Positions 31,984-50,517 are shown, counted from the stretch's first letter. The stretch is 64,000 nt of DNA from Mycoplasma sp. NEAQ87857 (GCF_009792315.1 NZ_CP045542.1:744001-808000), one strand, 5' to 3'. Numbers and translations are program-made. The notes: generated by a model from the sequence alone, not told the origin.

Positions 31984-32067
31984 GGGGGGATAGCAAAGCG
32001 GCCAAATGCGGGTGGCTGTAACCCACTTTCTTAGGATTCGGGGGTTCGAATCCCTCTCCCCCCACCA
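31984..32067 (+). tRNA. tRNA-Tyr (anticodon GTA)
   Basis: 84 bases with a 7-bp acceptor stem GGGGGGA/TCCCCCC, encoded CCA (32065-32067), a long variable arm and a T-loop GTTCGAATC. The anticodon GTA at 32018-32020 sits in loop CTGTAAC. The long variable arm fits tRNA-Tyr. Confidence 0.95.
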
Positions 32068-32071
32068 TTAT

Positions 32072-32146
32072 TGTCCCATAGCCAAGCGGTAAGGCATCGG
32101 GTTTTGGTTCCGACATGCGTTAGTTCGAATCTAACTGGGACAGCCA
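32072..32146 (+). tRNA. tRNA-Gln (anticodon TTG)
   Basis: 75 bases with acceptor TGTCCCA/TGGGACA, encoded CCA, and anticodon loop TTTTGGT giving TTG. It lies 4 bases after tRNA-Tyr, so both come from one precursor, ended by the hairpin at 32148. Gln-tRNA in mycoplasmas is usually made by transamidation of Glu-tRNA; no gatCAB genes are in this window. Confidence 0.94.
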
Positions 32147-32147
32147 T

Positions 32148-32170
32148 ATCACCATACGGTGATTTTTTTT
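32148..32170 (+). terminator. Rho-independent terminator of the tRNA pair
   Basis: Six-base-pair stem ATCACC/GGTGAT (32148-32153 with 32158-32163), loop ATAC, then a long T-run. It starts two bases after tRNA-Gln CCA. Confidence 0.88.
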
Positions 32171-32201
32171 ATTTCTTTATCAAAAAGTTAGTTTTTTGTT
32201 G

Positions 32202-32207
32202 TAAAAT
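32202..32207 (+). promoter_or_regulatory. -10 box of proS
   Basis: TAAAAT ends 9 bases before the ATG; no Shine-Dalgarno sequence is present, so a nearly leaderless message is predicted. Confidence 0.55.
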
Positions 32208-32216
32208 ACCTTTAAT

Positions 32217-33656
32217 ATGAAAAATGAATTAGAAAAGATTACCCCATTAGAAAAAGATTTTGCAAGATGATATACAGATGTTGTTAAAAACGGAAACTTA
32301 ATATCTTATGGTCCTGCAAAGGGAACAATTATTTTTAAACCTAATTCATATGGTATATGAGAACTTATTCAATTCAATTTAAATAAAGTTTTTAGAGCTA
32401 AAGGTATTCAAAATGTTTATTTACCATTATTAATTCCTGAGCATTTATTCGAAAAAGAAAAAGATCATGTTCAAGGATTTAATCCAGAGCTTGCTACAGT
32501 TACCAAAGTTGGTGATAGAGACTTAAACGAAAAGCTTTATATTCGTCCTACATCAGAAGTTTTATTCGCAGATTTTTTTAAAAAATCAATTGTATCATAT
32601 AATGATTTACCACTAGTTTATAATCAATGAGCTAATGTTTTAAGATGAGAAAAAACTACTAATCCTTTTTTAAGAACTAGAGAGTTTTTATGACAAGAAG
32701 GACATACATGTCATTCAACAGCAATCGAAGCTAGAAAACTAACCATCTCAATGATTAACACTTATGCTAAATTCTTAAAAAAATATTTAGCTATACCTGT
32801 TATAGTTGGTAAAAAAACTCCACATGAAAAATTTGCTGGTGCTTGTTCAACTTATACTGTTGAAGCGATGATGAAAGATGGTAAAGCACTTCAAGCTGGT
32901 ACTAGTCATTATTTAGCACAAAACTTTTCAAAACCATATGAAATTACATTTAAAAATAAGAATAATGAATTAGAACATGTGTATCAAACTTCATGAGGTG
33001 TAACTACTAGATTAATAGGTGCGATAATTATGACCCACGGTGACAATCGTGGTATTATTATCCCTCCTAAAGTAGCTCCAACTCAAATTGACGTTCTTGA
33101 GTTATTTAGCAAAAAATCTCCAAAAGTATCAGAAGTTGCTAAAAAACTTTATGCTGATTTATCTAGAGTATACCGTGTTAATTTAGATAACAGCGATAAA
33201 AACCCTGGATTTAAAGCTGCAAATAGTGAAATTCAAGGTGTTCCACTAAGAATCGAAGTTGGTCCTAGAGACTTAGAAAAAAATGAAGTAACTATTGTGC
33301 GTAGAGATACTTTAGAAAAAATCAATGTTAACCTTAAAGATGTTAAAACTACTGTTAAATTCTTACTTGAAGATATTCATCAAAATCTTTATAATCGTGC
33401 TAAACAAAACTTAGATGATAACACAGTTTATGCTAATAGTTATGATGAATTTGTTGAACTTATTAAACAAAATAAATTTGTAATTGCTCCATTTTGTTGT
33501 TTAAGTGAAGCTGAAGAAAAGATTAAACAAGAAACCGGTGCAACTACAAGATGTATCCCTAGAACAATGACGAAACCTGCTAAAAATGTGGAATGTATTT
33601 TCACAAATTGTAAGAAAAAAACCAATAGATATGTTATATTTGCAAAAGCATATTAA
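32217..33656 (+). CDS. proS: Prolyl-tRNA synthetase, archaeal/eukaryotic-like type
   Basis: A 479-residue class II synthetase. The order KGTIIFKPNSYGIWELIQ, IRPTSEVLFADFFKKSI (motif 2 region) and LRTREFLWQEGHTCH identifies the short ProS type that carries the extra C-terminal zinc-like domain. CCLSEAEEKIKQETGATTRCIP near the end also fits. This type lacks the INS editing domain of typical bacterial ProS. The initiator ATG has no Shine-Dalgarno sequence. Several Trp are TGA. Confidence 0.95.
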
Positions 33657-33692
33657 AATACTAAATATTTATAATATTTAGTATTTTTTTAT
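33655..33692 (+). terminator. Rho-independent terminator after proS
   Basis: Stem AAAATACTAAATATT (33655-33669) with 33673-33687, 3-base loop and T-run; it overlaps the proS stop codon. Confidence 0.85.
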
Positions 33693-33824
33693 TTAATTTT
33701 CAAGCTTTTTATCAACTGAAATTACTCTAAAAACTCCAAAAAAGTTTTTTTCCGATTTTAGTACTTATTTTGCTATTTTGCTGATATTTTTTTATAGTTG
33801 ATATAGGAGGTTGAAGGAATATAT

Positions 33825-34250
33825 ATGAATTATGAATTAGACAATGATTTAACAAATGATAATGAAACCCTCTTAGAAAAGCAACTTTATGTACAGCAAT
33901 GTAAAGTGATAGATGAAATTTTTAAAACTCATGATTTTTATGTCTTGTTGTTAAAAGAAAAATTATTACGTTTAAAATTTATGATGAAAAACAAGCATGA
34001 TCAAATCGATCTCAAACAAAAACAAGAATTATTAGAAGAAAAAATCAAAGGTAAAGGAACCTTAATTGAAATAGTTTTAAAATTAATGCATCCACATACT
34101 GCTTGATTAATTGAAAAATGTTATTTAGATCCTGAAACCAAATTTGATGGGAGATGGTATTTAGAACATTTTTCAAAAACTACTTTTTATAAAAGAAAAA
34201 AAGAAGCAGTGCAAGAATTTGTAGGTTATTACTTTAACCATGTTTTATAA
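33825..34250 (+). CDS. Small protein with sigma-region-4/ArpU-like C-terminal helix-turn-helix (unknown)
   Basis: A 141-residue acidic protein. The C-terminal half, LIEKCYLDPETKFDGRWYLE then HFSKTTFYKRKKEAVQEFVG, has the spacing of a helix-turn-helix of the ArpU or sigma-region-4 type (conserved Leu, Tyr, Trp, Ser-x-x-x-Tyr-x-x-x-Lys). I recall a mycoplasma family of this size (MG284/MPN403-like), but cannot confirm. Shine-Dalgarno GAAGGA precedes ATG. The next gene starts 11 bases before its stop. A regulatory or DNA-binding role is inference. Confidence 0.55.
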
Positions 34251-35388
34251 CTATGGAATTAATAATTCTTATTCATGATCTAATAAAAACAATATTGTAA
34301 TACATAATAATCAAATTAAAGCTACTACTAAGGTCAATAGCAAACCATATTTATTAGACTTTTATAATGAAAAAAAATTTAATGTCCAATTTGGTATGAC
34401 TAAAATCTTTAAAGAAGAAAATAATACTTTTTTAAATTTTAAAATCAATGCTACTGATATCTTTTTTAAGCACATTCTAATTAAAGTTAATAATAAGATT
34501 TTAGTTGATGAATACACAGATAAAACTCAAATTGAAGTTGATCTAAATAAAACTGCTATTGATTTTAAGAAATTGCAATCAATTGAACTTTTAATTTATA
34601 AAGATCAAAATCCAAATAATGAACCAATTGTTAGTTATTTAGTAAAGTTATCAAAATTTGAAACAGTAAAATTTAGCTTATTTAATTCATTTAGAATTAA
34701 TACAATAACTGTTCCCCACACAACACACATCCATTTTACCCATAAATCTAAAGCAGTTATTTATCATTTTTTTACCCGCTATGTATTTACTTGAAATTTA
34801 TTAAATAAGAAACTTAATGTTGATGACATTTTACAAGTTCGAATTTATAACTTAAAAAAATATACTAAAATCACACCTAATGAAGTAGAAGTCATTGATT
34901 ATCCAGGATTGATGGTTAAATATTTTGAATTTCCACCTTTAATTAAAACTCAAATTCTACCATTAAAACCCTTAAATACTGATTTACTAGCTGCTAGTGA
35001 AGATAATCTTAAAAATAAAACAATTAATATCAAACTAGATGTTTATAGCTCAATAGCTAATGACAAAAAGAGTCTAGATATTAATCAAACTATTAAATCT
35101 CAAAGAGGATTAATCATCCCTAGTTTATTTCAAGGAGATTTGGTACAAAAGGTTACTTTAGAAAATGTATTATTTAAAGGTACTATTGCATATACTTATT
35201 CATTTAATCAAAATAAACCTAAAATTAAATCTAATTTACACTATATCCAAATTAATGAAATACAGCTTAAACCTCCTAAATATCGATTTAAATTAGATTT
35301 AACTAAGTTATTAGAATTATTAAGTATTGATACTTGAAATTGAAATATGTTTGTTAATTACAAAAAAGATGAAGAAAAGGAAATATAA
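34240..35388 (+). CDS. Conserved-type hypothetical protein in a three-gene overlapping operon
   Basis: A 382-residue protein, function not recognised. I start it at ATG 34240 (MFYNYGINNSYSW), 11 bases inside the previous gene; the ATG at 34253 leads to an early stop in another frame. It is Lys/Ile/Leu/Asn-rich, mostly beta/alpha mixed by eye, with no signal peptide or membrane helix. In-frame TGA codons at 34279, 34792, 35335 and 35341 are Trp. Overlap of its end with the next gene (20 bases) points to coupled translation. Confidence 0.6.
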
Positions 35389-35770
35389 AATTTTTATTTT
35401 AATTAGCTTGGTATTGATTGTTTCTGCAAGTGGGTATTATGCTTATAGATATTTTGCTAAAAAGCAAACTAATACTAAACCCATAGTCAAACAACCAAAA
35501 CCACCAATTACCATTAAAAGCAAATTTCCAAAACTAGAAAGCAATTATTTTAACTCCTTTATCAAAACAAATAATTTTAATACTAATTACATTGATGATG
35601 AAATAGCATTAGCAATTGTGCAAGATATAGCAACCAGAATTAATGCCGCTAATGGTAGCTTATATTTTGATTATAAAATCATTAACAAACAAGAAATTCA
35701 CATTTTTTTCAAATGACAGTACAATGATGAAATTGAAGAAAAACAATATCAAGTTTTATTAAAATCATAA
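35369..35770 (+). CDS. Small single-pass membrane protein (unknown)
   Basis: A 133-residue protein starting MKKRKYKIFILISLVLIVSA, whose N-terminal hydrophobic stretch (about residues 8-27) is a signal anchor without a lipobox. A Pro/Lys-rich linker (QPKPPI) and a small extracellular-looking domain follow. TGA at 35714-35716 is Trp. It starts 20 bases inside the preceding gene. Function unknown. Confidence 0.6.
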
Positions 35771-35911
35771 GTTCTTAAATAAAAAATAAAAAAATAAATT
35801 TTTCCAATATTTAGATATAATAAGCAAGCAACTATAAAACATAAATTTTATTCTTGGGTTAACCAAGGTTATCACTAGGAATAAAACATAATATGAAATA
35901 AAGGAGATATT
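35771..35911 (+). promoter_or_regulatory. Promoter and structured leader of rpsO (putative S15 site)
   Basis: TATAAT at 35816-35821 is followed by AAGCAAGCAAC (35822-35832). The leader forms a 10-bp stem, TTTTATTCTT (35846-35855) with 35877-35886 including one G-U. Inside it CTTGG (35853-35857) can pair instead with CCAAG (35863-35867). The Shine-Dalgarno sequence AAGGAG is at 35901-35906. S15 represses its own mRNA in many bacteria; the switch here is inference. Confidence 0.55.
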
Positions 35912-36178
35912 ATGGTTTCAAAAAATAGAAAAGCTGAATTAATCAAACAATTTGGTAAAAATGAAAAAGATACAGGAAATGCTGTTGTTCAAATCGCAAT
36001 CTTAACAGAACACATTGAATCTTTAAAAGAACACTTCAAAAATAATCCAAAAGATAATCACTCACGTAGAGGATTTTTAGCTAAAATTTCTCAACGTAAA
36101 GTTCTTTTAAAACACTTAAAAGAATCTGATTTTAACGCATACAGCCAATGTATTGAAGCATTAAACATTCGTAAATAA
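35912..36178 (+). CDS. rpsO: 30S ribosomal protein S15
   Basis: An 88-residue S15. [22 protein letters not shown] and [22 protein letters not shown] are the family RNA-binding blocks. A single-gene unit with its own structured leader and terminator. Confidence 0.97.
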   Translation: MVSKNRKAELIKQFGKNEKDTGNAVVQIAILTEHIESLKEHFKNNPKDNHSRRGFLAKISQRKVLLKHLKESDFNAYSQCIEALNIRK

Positions 36179-36181
36179 TAT

Positions 36182-36210
36182 AAAGTCGCCTAGCGACTTT
36201 TCTTTTTTTT
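36182..36210 (+). terminator. Rho-independent terminator after rpsO
   Basis: Stem AAAGTCGC (36182-36189), loop CTA, GCGACTTT (36193-36200), then a long T-run. Confidence 0.92.
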
Positions 36211-36262
36211 GTCCTTTTTTAGTTCATAAGAACAAATTTCTTATTTACAATATGGAGGAACA

Positions 36263-37279
36263 ATGGAACAAAATAGAAAAACTGAAGATCAAATTGGAAT
36301 TGAAAATAAGAAAATAATTAAAAATACCTTACAAGAAATTGAGAAAAAATTTGGAAAAGAATCAATTATGCTTTTAGGTGATGTACCTGATGTATCTGTT
36401 GATACTTTTCACAGTGGAAGCTATGCATTGGATTATGCTTTAGGTATTGGTGGATTTCCTAAAGGGAGAATTGTAGAAATTTATGGACCTGAAAGTTGTG
36501 GTAAAACCACTTTAACATTACACACTATTGCTGAAGTTCAAAAGAACAATGGAGTAGCAGCTTTTATTGATGCTGAGCATTCAATTGATTCAGGATATGC
36601 TGCAAGCATAGGGGTTGATATAGATAATTTAATTCTAGCTCAACCAGATAGTGGAGAACAAGCTTTAGAAATAGTTGATATTTTAGCCAAAACTGGTGCA
36701 GTAGATTTAATTGTTGTAGATTCAGTAGCTGCTTTAGTACCTGAAGCTGAATTAAATGGAGAAATGGTAGATCAACAAATTGGTGCTCAAGCTCGCTTAA
36801 TGTCTAAAGCTTTAAGAAAAATAACTGGTAATCTTAATAAAAATAAAACTACTATTATTTTTATTAACCAAATTAGAGAAAAAGTTGGAGTTATTTTTGG
36901 TAATCCTGAAACTACTCCTGGTGGTAGAGCTTTAAAATTCTATTCAAGCATTAGAATTGAAGTACGTAAAGGTCAAGCAATCAATGAATCTAAAGACATT
37001 GTAGGTAATGAAGTTAAATTTAAAATAGTAAAAAACAAATTATCAGCTCCATATAAAAATACTCAAAGTGAAATTTACTTCTCAAAAGGTATTGATAAAA
37101 CTAGTGAACTTGTAGATATTGCAATTGCAAATAATATTTTTGAGAAAAAAGGTTCTTGATATAGCTATCAAGATAAAAACATTGGACAAGGAAAGAAAAA
37201 TATTAAGGAATTTATTGAATCAAATCCCGAATTAAAAGATTTAATTATTTCATCAATTTCAAAGTTGAATACACAATAA
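36263..37279 (+). CDS. recA: Recombinase RecA
   Basis: A 338-residue RecA. Walker A is GPESCGKTT starting at residue 75, and Walker B is VDLIVVDSVAALVP. The L1-L2 DNA-binding loops lie around MSKALRKITG and GNPETTPGGRALKFY. It drives homologous recombination, including between the two rRNA repeats downstream. The open stretch passes a TGA (Trp) at 37157-37159 and ends SISKLNTQ. Shine-Dalgarno GGAGGAA. Confidence 0.97.
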
Positions 37280-37293
37280 TTTAAATAATTCAT

Positions 37294-37299
37294 TATAAT
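37294..37299 (+). promoter_or_regulatory. -10 box of the YmdB-type gene
   Basis: TATAAT ends 7 bases before the ATG at 37307, with no Shine-Dalgarno sequence; leaderless transcript predicted. Confidence 0.65.
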
Positions 37300-37306
37300 A
37301 TCGATT

Positions 37307-38113
37307 ATGAAACATATAAAAATATTATTTATAGGAGATATATTTGGACAACCTGGTTTAAAAACAGTAGAAAAATTATTACCAGCTTTAATCAAAGAAC
37401 ATCAAATTGATTTTGTTATTGCTCAAGGAGAAAATACAACTGGTAGAAAAGGATTGAGCTTAAATGACTATCAAACTATGTTAAACATTGGTATTAACGC
37501 TATTACTATGGGAAATCATATTTGAGCTAATGATGAAATATTTAGCTTTATTGAAAACTCTAATGTAATTCGTCCGTTTAATGTCTCAATTGATTATCCA
37601 GGATTAGGATCAAAAGAATTTAAAGTAAACGATATAACTTTAAGAGTTACTTCAATGATGGGAAGAAGTTTTAATACTTTATTAAAACCTTGAAATGAAG
37701 AAATGGCAGATGATTTTTTTGATGCAGTAGATTTATTGCTTGATGCTAACCAAGCAGATTTTCACTTTATTGATTTCCATGGTGAAACAACTAGTGAAAA
37801 AAATGTGTTTGGTTTATACTGTGATGGTAAAGTTGATGCTATTTGTGGTACTCATACTCATGTGCAAACTAATGATGCAAGAGTTTTACCACAAGGTACT
37901 TGTTATATTACTGATGCAGGTATGACAGGACCTCAAAATTGTGCTATTGGAGCAAATTTTGAAGAAGTGTATAAAAAGATGCGTTATGATGCAAGAGAAC
38001 CATTTAAAGTAAGTGATAACCTATGTCAATTTAATGCTGTTGTAATTAAACTATATGAAGATAAATCATTAAATAAAATCAAACCTATAAATATTATGAA
38101 CATTAATTACTAA
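37307..38113 (+). CDS. ymdB: YmdB-type metallophosphoesterase
   Basis: A 268-residue calcineurin-like phosphoesterase. Metal-binding motifs are GDIFGQPG, GENTTGRKG, GNHIW (Trp by TGA), then DFHGETTSEK and GTHTHVQTNDARVLP. The family includes B. subtilis YmdB, a cyclic-nucleotide phosphodiesterase with effects on RNA turnover. It follows recA by 27 bp but seems to have its own promoter. Confidence 0.9.
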
Positions 38114-38139
38114 ACCAACTTTTGTTGGTTTTTTAATTT
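38112..38139 (+). terminator. Rho-independent terminator after ymdB
   Basis: AAACCAAC (38112-38119), loop TTTT, GTTGGTTT (38124-38131), T-run. Overlaps the stop codon. Confidence 0.9.
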
Positions 38140-38172
38140 CTTAAAAATATTCAAAAAAATATTAAAAAACTC

Positions 38173-38212
38173 TTTGGGTTTGGTTTGAATTATGGTATCA
38201 TACCTAAGCAAC
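38173..38212 (+). promoter_or_regulatory. Upstream promoter P1 of rRNA operon 1
   Basis: TTTGGG (38173-38178), 17-bp spacer, extended -10 TGG-TATCAT (38193-38201), then AAGCAAC (38206-38212). It lies outside the duplicated region, so it is private to this copy. Confidence 0.6.
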
Positions 38213-38284
38213 AAAAATTAGCGGTAAAGTTTTATAAAAAGTATTTCAAAAAATTAAAAAAATATTTTGAATAAATAATTTTAT

Positions 38285-38304
38285 TGTTATAATAGTTAAG
38301 CAAA
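38285..38304 (+). promoter_or_regulatory. Proximal promoter P2 of rRNA operon 1
   Basis: Extended -10 TGT-TATAAT (38285-38293) then AAGCAAA (38298-38304). The duplication shared with operon 2 starts at about 38286, so both operons have the same P2 core but different -35 regions. Confidence 0.75.
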
Positions 38305-38317
38305 CAATTTTGCTAAA

Positions 38318-38361
38318 GAAAGTTCTTTGAAAACTAGATATATACAATACATGACAGTCAA
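38318..38361 (+). promoter_or_regulatory. boxA-like element and 5' arm of the pre-16S processing stem
   Basis: AAGTTCTTTGAAAACT is the boxA-like antitermination element, also present in the 16S-23S spacer. AAAACTAGATATAT then TACATGACA pair with TGTCATGTA and ATATCTAGTTTT after 16S (about 39945-39990), the usual RNase III stem. Confidence 0.65.
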
Positions 38362-38362
38362 T

Positions 38363-39868
<1,506 letters not shown>

Positions 39869-40165
39869 TACGGAGTACAATGATCGTTTTAACGATTAAC
39901 CTTAACCAGACTATTTTAATAAAAACAGCTTAAATGTTACAAGAATGTCATGTACTATTGATAATAGTCCGATAGATATATCTAGTTTTGAGAGAATTTT
40001 CTCTCTATGTTCTTTGAAAACTGAATAGTAAAGATATTACAACGACATCAACAAATTTATATATTAATATGTCAATTTGTTTTGATACCGAGTAATTATT
40101 ACAATGTAATAATTTATTGAAATGTCTTTGAATATACATCAACAATAGGTAAATATTGAAAAACA
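39869..40165 (+). other. 16S-23S internal spacer, copy 1 (no tRNA)
   Basis: About 297 bases without any tRNA. It holds the 3' arm of the 16S stem, a second GTTCTTTGAAAACT boxA-like element (about 40010) and the 5' arm of the 23S stem. GTTCTTTGAAAACTGAATAG pairs, with one mismatch, with CTATTCAGTTTTGAAAGAAC at about 43092-43111. Confidence 0.8.
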
Positions 40166-43054
<2,889 letters not shown>

Positions 43055-43113
43055 AAGATGTATATTAGACATTTTAATGAATTATTATTTACTATTCAGT
43101 TTTGAAAGAACAT

Positions 43114-43141
43114 AAAAAATCCCTTAATTGGGATTTTTTTA
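43114..43141 (+). terminator. Terminator of rRNA operon 1
   Basis: AAAAAATCCC (43114-43123) with GGGATTTTTT (43130-43139) and a T-run. Confidence 0.9.
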
Positions 43142-43144
43142 TTG

Positions 43145-43277
43145 CGTTTTTAAGCCACAATTAACTATTAATATCATCAATATCTCTTATAATTTAGTTT
43201 CTGTATAAAGATTTATAAAATATATGTGATAATTTTTCATAAAATAGCTATATTTACATACGTTTTATAATAAAAAT
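43145..43277 (+). promoter_or_regulatory. Gap after rRNA operon 1 with promoter of the transposase-like gene
   Basis: Non-repeat AT-rich sequence. TATAAT at 43266-43271 lies 6 bases before ATG 43278. I see no 5S rRNA, tRNA or terminal inverted repeat here. Confidence 0.5.
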
Positions 43278-44972
43278 ATGAAAGTGTATCATAATAAAAA
43301 TGAGGTAATTATGTTTAAGAAAGATTTGTTAGTAGCTGTTCCTAAAAATACTATTCTTTTAAAGAAAAATAATAATTCTTATGTTTATTTAAATGTGAGT
43401 ATAAAAGAAATAAGAAAAAATAAATCAATTATTTATGATAGAAAATGTATTGGAAAATTAGTTAATAAAGATTTAAATTTAATGAATCCGAATGATAATT
43501 TCTTTATTTATTTTCCGAATCAAACCAATATTGTTAATAACAAAATATTTTCATCCTCATTATCAATTGGTCTAGCAATGGCTTTTGAAAAAATTGTCAA
43601 TGATTTAGGATTAGATATTATATTAAGAGAAATATTTGAAGATAAATTTAATTTAATTAAAGCTATAAGTTTATATTATTTAGATTCTCAACAAATGTCA
43701 TTAGAATTATTCGAAAAATGAGCTTATCATAATTACACAAACTTAAATTCTATTCCTTCAAATTCAACGATTTTTAATTTTTTGAGTAACTCTATAACTG
43801 AAGATGAAATACTTGCTTTTCAAAATGCATGAGCATTGCAAGTTAAGTATTTATTTGATGAATCGCCTGAATTGCTTTTATCCTTAGATTCTATTAATTT
43901 AAATACATTTATAAAAGAAAATAGATTTATTAAACATCTTGAACTTCAAGATAACAATAATTTATTTGAGATAAATTTATCCTATGCATTAGAAAATCAA
44001 ACAGGTTTGCCTATATTTTATGAATTATTCCCAAATGCAAAAACAAATCAAAACTATTATCAAAATGTGATTAATAGATGTGATGCATATAGATTTAATA
44101 ACATATGTTTATTATTAGATAAAGCTGACTTTTGCTCAAATGATCTTAATTTTCTTGATCAAATGGATAAAAAATTTATTGCAATGGTTAAAGGTTACAA
44201 TAAAGACATAAAAAATCTTGTTCTTAATAATAAGGAATTAATTATTGATAATGTAGATTATTTATTAGATGATTTTACTTTATACGGAATGAAACTTCAT
44301 CAAAAAATATTTGATTATAGTTCTAAAGATTATTATGTTTATTTATTTTATAATGATAAACAAAGAGCAATACAAAAAGAAAGTTTTTCTAAACTTTGTT
44401 CTATTTTTAAAAAGCAACTAGAAAGACAAACTTATTTAACTAATGATGTATTCAAGAATTATAGAAAATACTTAAATTTTGAAGCAAATGATAAAAATCA
44501 AATAATGTCAATACAAAACAATAAAGACACAGTTAAAGAAATTATAGAATATGGTGGTTTATTTAGTTTAGTATCTAATCAAAATTATGATTTAGAAAAA
44601 GTAATATCAATTTATCAAAAGAAAGATATTATTAATAAATTGTTTAAAGGATTAAAATATGATTTTGATTTAAATAAAAATAACAACTATAATCAAAATG
44701 TTTTAGAATCTAAAATATTTTTAACTTTTATTACAGCTATTGTCAAAAGTTATATTAACTATAAATGTTTTGAGTTTTTTAACAATCATCCCTTAGCAAC
44801 AATTGATACAATAATGACTGAATTATCGAAAGTTGAAGTTTTAAAAATGGAAGACAAATACCTTTGAAAATATCCTTTAACAGAGCAACAAAAAGAAATA
44901 TTTACTCTTATTGGTATTGATGATAAGTTTATCACTGATTTTATTATTGAATTAAATAAAACTATTATCTAA
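43278..44972 (+). CDS. IS4/IS1634-like transposase relative with catalytic Glu replaced
   Basis: A 564-residue open frame under code 4 (Trp by TGA at 43719, 43830 and 44865). The N-terminal part (VYLNVSIKE...YDRKCIGKL) and the later blocks parallel the IS1634-type transposase at 60.9-62.6 kb. Asp204 (SLDSIN) and Asp281 (LLLDKADFCSND) match the two Asp of the DDE triad. The third motif, normally Y-x2-R-x3-E-x6-K, reads Y446-K449-N453-K460, so the Glu is Asn. No terminal inverted repeats are seen. It is intact, single-copy here and may be domesticated or inactive. Start 43278 would be leaderless; ATG 43311 follows GAGGTAATT, a possible Shine-Dalgarno sequence, and is an equal candidate. Confidence 0.65.
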
Positions 44973-45007
44973 TAGGATATATCAAATTTTATGTAATAAA
45001 ACTCATT

Positions 45008-45041
45008 AAAAATACACATCTAAAAATAGATGTGTATTTTT
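45008..45041. terminator. Bidirectional terminator between convergent genes
   Basis: 15-bp perfect stem AAAAATACACATCTA (45008-45022) with 45027-45041, with T-runs on both strands; serves the transposase-like gene and msrC. Confidence 0.9.
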
Positions 45042-45492
45042 AATTTAATAGTTGTGTAATTTTAGCTTCTAAGATTTTAACTATATTTTGAATTTCTTCC
45101 TTAATTTGTTGATCAAATCTATTTAATATTGGAGCATCAATATCTAATACTGCAAATAATTGATTATTTACATTTACAGGTATAACCATTTCACTTTTAG
45201 AATCACTATCACAAACAATGTGATCTTTATACTCATTTACATCATTGAATATAATAGTTTCATTTTTGGTAGCTGCTAAACCACAAACTCCTTTAGGAAA
45301 TGGTATTTCTGTACAAGCTACTTTCCCTTGAAATGAAGCTAAAAATAAAGTATTAGGAAATTTTTTATCAGTTAAATAAAACCCAACTCAATTTAAATTC
45401 TGGTAATTTTGTTTTATAAAAGCACTTGTGTTAGCTAAAACTGTGTAAATTTGTCTATCATAATTAATTAAATCTTCATAGTATTTTTTCAT
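45040..45492 (-). CDS. msrC: Free methionine-(R)-sulfoxide reductase (GAF domain)
   Basis: A 150-residue GAF-domain enzyme reducing free Met-R-sulfoxide, an oxidative-stress defence. The three family Cys are visible in GKVACTEIPF, KGVCGLAA and HIVCDSDSKSEMVIPV, and LNWVGFYL precedes them (Trp by TGA). The usual length fits. On the minus strand TATAAT (45500-45505) ends 7 bases before ATG and there is no Shine-Dalgarno sequence, so it is probably leaderless. It lies alone in the island between the rRNA operons. Confidence 0.9.
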
Positions 45493-45689
45493 AGGTTAAA
45501 TTATATAAAAAATAATTAAACTAAAAACATAATAAACAACTAAAAAAATATACAAAAATAATGTTTTTAATTTTGTTTATATTTTTGTTTGAGATTATTT
45601 GCTTTATAGTAAAATACTATTACGCAAATATTAAGAGCTAAAAGCTAATAAAAAAAATTCATTTTTCATTAGTAAAAATTAATATTAGT
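45493..45689 (+). promoter_or_regulatory. Upstream region of rRNA operon 2 with private promoter P1
   Basis: TTTGAG (45588-45593) and TAAAAT (45610-45615, inside ATAGTA-AAA-TACTAT) followed by ACGCAAA could be a P1 distinct from that of operon 1. The msrC promoter lies on the other strand at its left end. Confidence 0.45.
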
Positions 45690-45766
45690 GTTATAATAGT
45701 TAAGCAAACAATTTTGCTAAAGAAAGTTCTTTGAAAACTAGATATATACAATACATGACAGTCAAT

Positions 45767-47272
<1,506 letters not shown>

Positions 47273-47569
47273 TACGGAGTACAATGATCGTTTTAACGAT
47301 TAACCTTAACCAGACTATTTTAATAAAAACAGCTTAAATGTTACAAGAATGTCATGTACTATTGATAATAGTCCGATAGATATATCTAGTTTTGAGAGAA
47401 TTTTCTCTCTATGTTCTTTGAAAACTGAATAGTAAAGATATTACAACGACATCAACAAATTTATATATTAATATGTCAATTTGTTTTGATACCGAGTAAT
47501 TATTACAATGTAATAATTTATTGAAATGTCTTTGAATATACATCAACAATAGGTAAATATTAAAAAACA
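47273..47569 (+). other. 16S-23S internal spacer, copy 2 (no tRNA)
   Basis: Same as copy 1 except one visible substitution near its 3' end (A at 47562, G at 40158). It keeps the boxA-like element and both processing arms. Confidence 0.8.
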
Positions 47570-50458
<2,889 letters not shown>

Positions 50459-50517
50459 AAGATGTATATTAGACATTTTAATGAATTATTATTTACTATT
50501 CAGTTTTGAAAGAACAT

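Noticed and set aside
34253-34300. ATG at 34253 as start of the second gene of the 33.8-35.8 kb operon
   Set aside because: It runs into a stop after 15 codons; the frame starting at 34240 stays open for 382 codons.
39869-40165. tRNA-Ile/Ala genes in the 16S-23S spacer
   Set aside because: No cloverleaf, anticodon loop or T-loop GTTCGAATC is present.
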